DNA of 64,000 nt from Streptomyces fulvorobeus (GTDB lineage Bacteria > Actinomycetota > Actinomycetes > Streptomycetales > Streptomycetaceae): contig NZ_BLWC01000001.1 in assembly GCF_013167895.1 (NCBI RefSeq), forward strand, positions 4,650,001 through 4,714,000, written 5' to 3'. Positions within the stretch are counted from its first letter, which is position 1; each line of letters begins with the position of its first letter. The translations under genes were made by a program, and so were the position numbers. The notes under the pieces are model-generated. The model was not told the DNA's origin and did not search any database. It saw only the letters and a list, made by a program, of their open reading frames with translations. Of the stretch, positions 57,649 through 64,000 are shown in pieces.

Positions 57649-57957
57649 ATGAGCGCCGAGGACCTCGAGAAGTACGAGACCGAGATGGAGCTGAAGCTCT
57701 ACCGGGAGTACCGCGATGTCGTCGGTCTGTTCAAATATGTGATCGAGACCGAACGGCGCTTCTACCTCACCAACGACTACGAGATGCAGGTGCACTCGGT
57801 CCAGGGCGAGGTCTTCTTCGAGGTGTCCATGGCGGACGCCTGGGTGTGGGACATGTACAGGCCCGCTCGATTCGTCAAACAGGTCCGCGTCCTGACCTTC
57901 AAGGACGTCAACATCGAGGAGCTCAACAAGAGCGATCTCGAACTTCCGGGTGGCTGA
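57649..57957 (+). CDS. DUF2469 protein
   Basis: A 102-residue DUF2469 protein (SAEDLEKYETEMELKLYREY, NDYEMQVHSVQGEVFFEV, DAWVWDMYRPARFVKQVRVLT). It is highly conserved across actinobacteria, has no signal peptide and no known function, and often lies next to yraN. Confidence 0.93.
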   Translation: MSAEDLEKYETEMELKLYREYRDVVGLFKYVIETERRFYLTNDYEMQVHSVQGEVFFEVSMADAWVWDMYRPARFVKQVRVLTFKDVNIEELNKSDLELPGG

Positions 57958-57958
57958 G

Positions 57959-57985
57959 TTATCCACAATCACTGAGTTGTCCACC
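57959..57985 (+). promoter_or_regulatory. Pair of DnaA-box-like sites
   Basis: TTATCCACA (57959-57967, a perfect E. coli-type DnaA box) and TTGTCCACC (57977-57985) lie in the same orientation with 18-bp spacing, each preceded by CTGAG. The Streptomyces DnaA consensus is TTGTCCACA. They sit between the DUF2469 and yraN genes. Confidence 0.55.
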
Positions 57986-58040
57986 AAGATCCACTCGATC
58001 CGGGCCGACGCGGCAGAGTCGGTGCCGGAGGTGGTGCCGA

Positions 58041-58400
58041 ATGAACGCACGGGGGGCACTCGGGCGGTACGGCGAGGATCTGGCGGCGCGGCTGCTGGCC
58101 GAAGCGGGTATGGCCGTCCTGGCACGCAACTGGCGGTGCCGCGCCGGAGAGATCGACATCGTCGCGGGGGACGGTGACGCCCTGGTCATCTGCGAGGTCA
58201 AGACCCGCAGGGCTGGGGCATTCGAGCATCCGATGGCCGCCGTCACACCGGTCAAGGCCGAACGGCTGCGCAGGCTCGCGGCGATCTGGCTCGACAGGCA
58301 CGGCGGACCGCCGTCGGGCGGGGTCCGGATCGATCTCGTCGGAGTCACCCTGCCCCGGCGCGGAGCACCCGTCACCGAGCACGTGCGGGGGGTGGCCTGA
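58041..58400 (+). CDS. YraN-family (UPF0102) endonuclease-like protein
   Basis: A 119-residue protein of the Holliday-junction-resolvase-like fold: GRYGEDLAARLLAEAGM, RCRAGEIDIVAGDGDALVICEVKTRR contains the acidic and Lys residues of a nuclease core (E, D, ExK). The function is unproven. Its stop overlaps the comM start, and together with dprA it lies in a DNA-uptake-like cluster. Confidence 0.93.
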   Translation: MNARGALGRYGEDLAARLLAEAGMAVLARNWRCRAGEIDIVAGDGDALVICEVKTRRAGAFEHPMAAVTPVKAERLRRLAAIWLDRHGGPPSGGVRIDLVGVTLPRRGAPVTEHVRGVA

Positions 58401-60024
58401 TGGGGTTCGCCCGTGCGTGTTCGGTGGCGCTGGTCGGCGTCGAGGGCGTGGTGGTGGAGGTCCAGGCGGACCTGGAGCCGGGGGTGGCCGCCTTCACCCT
58501 GGTGGGTCTGCCCGACAAGAGCCTGGTGGAGAGCCGGGACAGGGTCAGGGCCGCGGTGGTCAACTCGGGTGCCGAGTGGCCGCAGAAGAAGCTCACGGTG
58601 GGGCTTTCCCCGGCGTCGGTCCCCAAGAGCGGCAGCGGTTTCGATCTCGCTGTCGCCTGTGCGGTGCTCGGCGCGGCGGAGCGCATCGACCCGGCGGCCA
58701 TCGCCGATGTGGTGATGATCGGGGAGCTGGGCCTGGACGGCCGGGTCCGTCCGGTGCGCGGGGTGCTGCCCGCGGTGCTCGCCGCGGCGGAGGCGGGGTA
58801 CCGCCAGGTGGTCGTCCCCGAGCAGACCGCCGGTGAGGCGGCCCTGGTGCCGGGCGTCTCGGTCCTCGGTGTACGGAGCCTGCGGCAGCTGATCGCGGTG
58901 CTCGGCGACGAGCCGGTCCCCGAGGAGCCGGTGGCGGACCGGGGGCGCCCCGACAGCATGCTGGCCGGACTGATGATGCCCGGCGCGGGGTCGGCACGGG
59001 GCTCGCCCCCTTCGCGGCGCGGGGCGGCGACAGCCACCGGCCCGACCTCTCGGAGGTGGCCGGCCAGCACAGGCCGCGCAAGGCCCTTGAGGTGGCGGCG
59101 GCGGGCGGGCACCATCTGCTGCTCTCGGGTCCGCCGGGGGCGGGGAAGACCATGCTGGCGGAGCGGCTCTCGGCGATCCTGCCGCCGCTGACCCGTCAGG
59201 AATCGCTCGAAGTGACGGCGGTGCACTCGGTGGCGGGCATCCTCCCGCCGGGTGAACCCCTGGTCACCAGGGCGCCGTACTGCGCGCCGCACCATTCGGC
59301 GACGATGCAGTCACTGGTGGGCGGCGGCAACGGCCTGCCACGGCCGGGGGCCGTCTCGCTCGCTCACCGCGGTGTGCTCTTTCTGGACGAGGCGCCCGAG
59401 TTCTCCGGGCGGGCGCTCGACGCGCTGCGGCAGCCGCTGGAGTCCGGACACGTCGTCGTGGCCCGCGCGGCCGGCGTGGTGCGGCTGCCCGCGCGGTTCC
59501 TCATGGTGCTGGCCGCCAACCCGTGCCCCTGCGGCCGGCACACCCTCAGCGGGGCCGGCTGCGAATGCCCGCCCTCCATGATCCGGCGCTACCAGTCGAG
59601 GCTGTCCGGACCACTGCTCGACCGGGTCGACCTGCGGGTCGAGGTGGAGCCCGTCAACCGGGCCGACCTGATGGGGCGCGGAGGGCGGGGCGAGACGACG
59701 GCCGAGGTCGCCGCCCGGGTGCGGGTGGCGAGGGAGCGGGCGGCCGAACGGCTCGCGGGCACTCCCTGGACCACGAACAGCGAGGTGCCGGGGCACGAGT
59801 TGCGCACCCGGCTCCTCGTGGCACCCGGCGCGCTGTTCGCGGCCGAACGCGACATGGAGCGGGGAGTCCTGACGGCCCGGGGTCTGGACCGGGTGCTGAG
59901 AGTGGCCTGGACCGTCGCGGACCTCCGGGCGGCCGACCGCCCCGACGCGTCCGACATCGCGGTCGCGCTGGAACTGCGGACGGGCATCCAGCGAGGGGTG
60001 CCGATGGAGGCCGGGGCACCATGA
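58400..60024 (+). CDS. comM: YifB/ComM-family Mg-chelatase-like ATPase, frameshifted
   Basis: An AAA+ protein, about 541 residues after repair. The N-terminal Lon-protease-like fold (ARACSVALVGVEGVVVEVQ, GLPDKSLVESRDRVRAAV) is followed by Walker A GPPGAGKTML, LFLDEAPEF (Walker B) and a C-terminal lid (RNPCPCGR-type LAANPCPCG). ComM proteins promote branch migration of incoming DNA in natural transformation. The frame breaks between 58987 and 59001, most simply at GG 58993-58994: one missing G restores GTGLAPFAARGGDSH. Its stop overlaps dprA. Confidence 0.9.
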
Positions 60025-61229
60025 ACCAGCATGCGGCGGGTGAAGCTCACGCGGAGCAGGACGGCCGGGCGGGCTGCGACGACCGGGAGCGGCTGGCCCG
60101 GGCCGCTCTGACACGGATCTTCGAACCGGGGGACGAGCGTGCGGGCCGTTGGCTGCGGGAGACGGGTCCGGTCGAGCTTGTCCGGCGCCTCGGCACCGCC
60201 GACGGCTCGGCGGAACGGCTGCCGGGGATGACGTCCGTGCGGCTGGGCGGCTACCGCCTGCGGGCGGCGGCGGCCGAGGCGGAACGGGACCTGGCGGTGG
60301 CGGCGGCGGCCGGCGGTCGCTTCCTGTGCCCCGGGGACCGGGAGTGGCCGACGCAGCTCGACGACCTGGGCGACGCCAGGCCGCTCGGTCTGTGGGTGCG
60401 AGGCCGCTCCGACCTGCGTCTGTGGGCCCTGCGCTCGGTCGCGGTGGTCGGCGCCCGGGCCTGCACGCCCTACGGGGCGCACATGGCCGGGGAGCTCGGC
60501 TCCGGCCTCGCCGAGCGCGGCTGGGTGGTGGTGTCCGGGGCCGCCTTCGGAGTGGACGGTGCGGCGCATCGCGGAGCCCTGGCCGCGGGCGGCGCGACGA
60601 TGGCGGTGCTCGCCTGCGGCGTCGACGTCGCCTACCCCAGGGGTCACGCCGGGTTGATCGGACGCATCGCCGAACAGGGCCTTCTCGTCACCGAGTTGGC
60701 GCCGGGCGATCATCCGACGCGCAGCAGGTTCATCCTCCGTAACCGGGTGATCGCGGCCCTGACCAGAGGGACGGTCGTGGTCGAGGCCGAATACCGCAGC
60801 GGGTCCCTCGTCACCGCCCGCGGCGCGCAGCGGCTCGGCCGATTCACCATGGGGGTACCGGGCCCCGCGACCAGCGGTCTGTCGGCCGGAGTCCATGAAC
60901 TGCTGCGGGGGGAAGCCGTCCTGGTCACCGACGCGTCCGAAGTGGCCGAACTGGTCGGCGGCATCGGCGACCTGGCTCCCGTGCGGCGCGGACCCGTGCT
61001 CCCCAGGGACCTGCTCGACGCCGTGACGGCACGCGTCCTGGAGGCGCTGCCGTACCGGGGCGCGGTGGACGGCCGTGAGGTGGCGCGCGCCGCAGGCGTC
61101 ACCGCCGACGAGGCGCTCGGCCGATTGTACGAACTGCACTCACTGGGGTTCGTCGAACGGGAGGGCGACGGATGGCGGTTGACGCCGAGGCCGGTCCGCG
61201 GCGAAGACGCGCGGCGAGGCGGTACTTGA
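60021..61229 (+). CDS. dprA: DNA-processing protein DprA
   Basis: A 402-residue DprA, which loads RecA on single-stranded DNA. It has a divergent N-terminal region, the Rossmann-like core VAVVGARACTPYGAHMAGEL, SGAAFGVDGAAHRGAL, VDVAYPRGHAGLI and the conserved PTRSRFILRNRVIAAL. A C-terminal winged-helix-like domain (VARAAGVTADEALGRLYELHSLGFVER) ends the protein. It overlaps comM by ATGA. Confidence 0.95.
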   Translation: MNQHAAGEAHAEQDGRAGCDDRERLARAALTRIFEPGDERAGRWLRETGPVELVRRLGTADGSAERLPGMTSVRLGGYRLRAAAAEAERDLAVAAAAGGRFLCPGDREWPTQLDDLGDARPLGLWVRGRSDLRLWALRSVAVVGARACTPYGAHMAGELGSGLAERGWVVVSGAAFGVDGAAHRGALAAGGATMAVLACGVDVAYPRGHAGLIGRIAEQGLLVTELAPGDHPTRSRFILRNRVIAALTRGTVVVEAEYRSGSLVTARGAQRLGRFTMGVPGPATSGLSAGVHELLRGEAVLVTDASEVAELVGGIGDLAPVRRGPVLPRDLLDAVTARVLEALPYRGAVDGREVARAAGVTADEALGRLYELHSLGFVEREGDGWRLTPRPVRGEDARRGGT

Positions 61230-61404
61230 CCTGGAGCATTCGGGTGAAAAGGTGAAGCCGATGACCCCGGCGGCCCTGTCCGTGATGTTTCCGGGACCGA
61301 CGCGCACCGCGACGGCCCCGGACCTCGGCCATGACCGGCTGCGCGTGCTATGGGGCAGAATCACCCGGTACAGGTCTCCGGTCCTGCGCACATCGCAACC
61401 TTCC

Positions 61405-61422
61405 GGTCACGCTACGCTCACA
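61405..61422 (+). promoter_or_regulatory. whiG promoter region with candidate BldD site
   Basis: GGTCAC and CTCACA flank TACGCT (61413-61418), a good -10 element 66 bp upstream of whiG. TCAC repeats at 61407 and 61418 suit the known BldD motif (AGTGA/TCAC half-sites), and whiG is a known BldD target. No clear -35 is visible. Confidence 0.55.
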
Positions 61423-61483
61423 AGGATTCCACACCAGGCGGAAGTTCCCCGGCGCTTCACAGCAGAACGGCTCAAGGCACCAC

Positions 61484-62320
61484 ATGCCCCAGCACACCTC
61501 CGGGTCTGACCGCGCGGCAGTACCACCGGCCGCGCGTGGCGCTGTGCGTCCAGCTGCCCCCTCCTCTGTCGACGAGTTGTGGCGTTCCTACAAGTCCACG
61601 GGCGACGGAAGGCTGCGGGAGCAGCTGATCCTCCACTACTCGCCGCTGGTGAAGTACGTCGCGGGCCGCGTGAGCGTGGGGCTGCCGCCCAACGTGGAGC
61701 AGGCGGACTTCGTCTCCTCCGGGGTCTTCGGGCTCATCGACGCCATCGAGAAGTTCGACATCGAGCGGGCCATCAAGTTCGAGACGTACGCGATCACCCG
61801 TATCCGCGGCGCGATGATCGACGAACTCAGGGCGCTGGACTGGATTCCCCGCTCCGTGCGGCAGAAGGCGCGGAACGTGGAGCGCGCCTACGCCACGCTG
61901 GAGGCGCAGCTGCGGCGCACGCCGTCGGAGGCGGAGGTGGCCGCCGAGATGGGTATCGCCCTGGAGGACCTGCACGCTGTTTTCAGCCAGTTGTCGCTGG
62001 CGAACGTGGTGGCCCTGGAAGAGCTGCTGCACGTGGGCGGGGAGGGCGGCGACCGGCTGAGCCTGATGGACACGCTGGAGGACACGGCCGCCGACGATCC
62101 GGTGGAGGTGGCCGAGGACCGGGAGCTCAGACGGATGCTCGCCCGGGCCATCAACACGCTCCCGGAGCGGGAGAAGACGGTCGTCACCCTCTACTACTAC
62201 GAAGGACTGACCCTCGCCGAGATCGGCAACGTCCTCGGGGTCACCGAGAGCCGGGTCAGCCAGATCCACACCAAGTCCGTGCTGCAGCTCCGGGCGAAAC
62301 TGGCCGACGCGGGGCGTTGA
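61484..62320 (+). CDS. whiG: Sporulation sigma factor WhiG
   Basis: A 278-residue sigma factor of the FliA/sigma-D group that starts sporulation of aerial hyphae. Region 2 is ILHYSPLVKYVAGRVSVGLPP to FVSSGVFGLIDAIEKFDIERAIKFETYAITRIRGAMIDELR. Region 3 and region 4 (LPEREKTVVTLYYYEGLTLAEIG with helix-turn-helix ESRVSQIHTKSV) follow. In Streptomyces WhiG is held by the anti-sigma factor RsiG bound to c-di-GMP and is transcriptionally repressed by BldD. ATG 61484. Confidence 0.97.
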   Translation: MPQHTSGSDRAAVPPAARGAVRPAAPSSVDELWRSYKSTGDGRLREQLILHYSPLVKYVAGRVSVGLPPNVEQADFVSSGVFGLIDAIEKFDIERAIKFETYAITRIRGAMIDELRALDWIPRSVRQKARNVERAYATLEAQLRRTPSEAEVAAEMGIALEDLHAVFSQLSLANVVALEELLHVGGEGGDRLSLMDTLEDTAADDPVEVAEDRELRRMLARAINTLPEREKTVVTLYYYEGLTLAEIGNVLGVTESRVSQIHTKSVLQLRAKLADAGR

Positions 62321-62419
62321 GCCGTCCCCGCGCGGATGAGCGCCTCTCCCCGCGACGGTGAGTCCCCTCCGCGACGGGTGAGCACTCCTCGTGACACCGT
62401 CACACCGGCGCCCGGCCGA

Positions 62420-62435
62420 GGTGGCTTCGGCCACC
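62420..62435 (+). terminator. Possible terminator after whiG
   Basis: GGTGGC-TTCG-GCCACC, a short perfect stem with TTCG loop, 100 bp after whiG. Two similar sequences (CCGCGACGGTGAG at 62350-62362 and CCGCGACGGGTGAG at 62369-62382) lie between. Confidence 0.5.
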
Positions 62436-62486
62436 GAACGCAGGCGCACACCCCCTCCCGGACACCTGCCGCCGTAGAGTGGACGC

Positions 62487-63068
62487 GTGCCCAGGATTCG
62501 AGCGGCCTCCGTGGCCGAGCACCGGACCATGCAGCGCGGCGCCCTCCTCGACGCCGCACGCTCCTTGCTGTCCGAGGGGGGTACCGAGGCGCTGACCTTC
62601 CCCGCTCTCGCCGAGCGCACAGGGCTCGCCAGGTCCTCCGTCTACGAGTACTTCCGCTCCCGCGCGGCCGTCGTCGAAGAGCTCTGCGCCGTTGACTTCC
62701 CCCTCTGGGCGGCCGAGATCGAGAACGCCATGGAGCGTGCGGCGACTCCTGAGGAGAAGATCGAGGCATACGTCCGCAGGCAGCTCGACCTCGTCGGGGA
62801 CCGGCGCCACCGGGCGGTCGTCGCGATCTCCGCGAGTGAGCTGGACGCGGGCGCACGAGAGAAGATCCGGGCCGCGCACGGCGGGCTGATCGCCATGATC
62901 GTCGAGGCGCTGAGCGATCTGGGGCATGCGCAGCCGAGGCTCGCCGCGATGCTGCTCCAGGGTTCGGTGGACGCCGCGGTGCGCCGTATCGAGCTGGGTG
63001 CGGCCGAGGAGCCGGGCGTCGTCGCCGACACGGCCGTGGCGATGATCCTGCGCGGCGTGCGGGGCTGA
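62487..63068 (+). CDS. TetR-family regulator
   Basis: A 193-residue TetR-type repressor. The N-terminal helix-turn-helix segment (FPALAERTGLARSSVYEYFRSRAAVV, about residues 40-65) is typical. The C-terminal ligand/dimerisation domain is helical and unclassified. GTG 62487. The regulated gene is not obvious; whiG upstream and the M23-like gene convergent downstream are candidates. Confidence 0.9.
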   Translation: MPRIRAASVAEHRTMQRGALLDAARSLLSEGGTEALTFPALAERTGLARSSVYEYFRSRAAVVEELCAVDFPLWAAEIENAMERAATPEEKIEAYVRRQLDLVGDRRHRAVVAISASELDAGAREKIRAAHGGLIAMIVEALSDLGHAQPRLAAMLLQGSVDAAVRRIELGAAEEPGVVADTAVAMILRGVRG

Positions 63069-63139
63069 GGACCGCCCAGGCCGCTGCGGCCGCGGGCGGC
63101 CCGGTGTGGACCGCCCGCCCGGGCCGGACGCCTCCTCCG

Positions 63140-63780
63140 TCATCCGCTTCCCGGTCCACGGTCACGGGCCCGGACCCCGCACCCTCTGACGGCCCCGGCG
63201 CCGGCTCCGGTACGCCGAACACCGGCAGCAGACGTGAAGGGCCGCGCCTCAGCAGTGCGGGCGGCAGCAGCGACAGGGGATTCAGATAGGTCCCGCCGCG
63301 CCGCAGTCCCCAGTGCAGACAGGCCCCGGGGCAGTGGGACGGCCCCGGTTCGAGAACCGCCACCTCCTGCCCGGCCGCGACCTCGTCACCCGGGGAGACA
63401 AGGGGCCGTACCGGTTCGTACGTGGTGCGCAGGGGTGGCTCCCCGCTGCCGGACACCTCGATGGCGACTACTCCGCGGCCGGCCACCGGCCCGGCGAACG
63501 ACACCCGGCCAGAGGCGGCCGCCAGCACCGCGGCGCCCGGCCCGGCCGCGAGATCGACGCCGCGGTGACCCGGTCCGTACGGCCCGGCGGGCGGCTCCCA
63601 CCCCCGTACCACCGCGGGGTGCCCGGCCAGGGGCCACGAGCGGTTCCCGTCCGGCGCGGGGCGCCCGGAGGCGGCGTGGGCCGCGCCGGAGGCGGCCGAC
63701 ACCGCGAGCAGAGTCGCCGAGACGGTGAACAGGAGGGTGGCGACGCGGCGGGACAGGGGCGTTCCAGGAGTGCGGAGCAT
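63140..63780 (-). CDS. Exported M23-family peptidase-like protein, C-terminus uncertain
   Basis: An M23/LytM-type protein, about 213 residues if repaired. A signal peptide (RRVATLLFTVSATLLAVSAASGAAHAA) leads to the domain: HRGVDLAAGPGAAVLAAASGRVSFAG contains the HxxxD zinc site. The second motif reads CLHWGLR: the zinc-binding His remains, but the catalytic His of HxH is Cys. As written the frame continues through the TetR gene on the opposite strand, which is implausible. One missing base near 63170-63250 would let it end at 63140. Start ATG 63780. Confidence 0.75.
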
Positions 63781-63831
63781 GAGCGCAACGCTGCCCTTTC
63801 CGGCCGTTCCGCGGTGATCATGGACGCGATC

Positions 63832-63858
63832 TGTGGACGACGGAGGGGTTGTGGACAG
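63832..63858 (-). promoter_or_regulatory. Second pair of DnaA-box-like sites
   Basis: On the minus strand CTGTCCACA (63858-63850) and TCGTCCACA (63840-63832) each differ by one base from TTGTCCACA. Their spacing is 18 bp, as in the pair at 57959. They lie just upstream of the M23-like gene. The rest of the window (63859-64000) is GC-rich with a dyad near 63940, probably the start of the rpsB leader. Confidence 0.5.
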
Positions 63859-64000
63859 CTCCGTCACCCGGCACCCGAAGGGTCCCGTACACTTCCTTTG
63901 GCGATCCGGGTGACCGGGTCGACTTCGCACGCCCCGCCACCACCCTCTCTGCGGACGGTGGCCGCGCTCCTCGGTCCCTTGTGGCACGGCGCGTCGGGGC

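Overview
The window is high-GC actinobacterial DNA whose gene content and order match the conserved core of a Streptomyces chromosome. The order recalls the S. coelicolor interval from conservon cvn1 to whiG. Many genes start with GTG, third codon positions are GC-rich, and several marker genes are typical of the genus (nsdA, hupS, whiG, four adjacent signal peptidases, glcP between smc and ftsY). No mobile element, CRISPR array, prophage or biosynthetic cluster is visible.

Layout: 0.2-5.4 kb is a leftward conservon (cvnA-B-C-D: sensor kinase, roadblock protein, DUF742 protein, Ras-like GTPase). 6-9.4 kb holds a small repeat-containing protein, an FAH-family hydrolase, gltX and a HAD hydrolase. 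9.4-10 kb is a five-gene tRNA-Gln/tRNA-Glu cluster with a duplicated unit. 10.1-13 kb is the IclR regulator ndgR divergent from leuCD. 13.1-18.3 kb has hupS, cofC, an acyltransferase, gpsA and ddl. 18.3-23.4 kb has a DUF3515 lipoprotein, a stand-alone RAM-domain protein, thiL, thiD, rpmB and a DAK2-domain kinase. 23.4-33 kb carries recG, rsmD, coaD, a DivIVA-like protein, a DUF177 protein, rpmF, rnc, mutM, a CAP-domain protein, acyP and a small coiled-coil protein. 33.1-42.5 kb carries smc, glcP, ftsY, a primase/polymerase-domain protein and nsdA. 42.6-47 kb is the nitrogen operon amtB-glnK-glnD behind a GlnR-type box. 47-53.6 kb has ffh, a methyltransferase, a SprT-like protein with a zinc ribbon, and rpsP-KH-rimM-trmD-rplS. 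53.6-62.3 kb has sipW-X-Y-Z, a Nudix hydrolase, a DUF2469 protein, a YraN protein, comM, dprA and whiG. The right end holds a TetR regulator and a divergent M23-like exported protein. The region to the right probably leads to rpsB, which is not in the window.

Functional grouping: co-translational protein export (ffh, ftsY, sipWXYZ), translation and RNA maturation (rpsP, rimM, trmD, rplS, rpmB, rpmF, rnc, rsmD, gltX, tRNAs), chromosome structure and repair (smc, hupS, recG, mutM, dprA), nitrogen and leucine control (amtB-glnK-glnD, ndgR, leuCD), cofactors (thiL, thiD, coaD, cofC) and development (cvn, nsdA, whiG).

Main caution: at least ten otherwise intact genes, several of them essential, are broken by an apparent one-base deletion, usually in a short G or C run. 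The pattern points to homopolymer undercalling in the assembly, not to real pseudogenes. Coordinates of those genes span the complete reading frame across the break.
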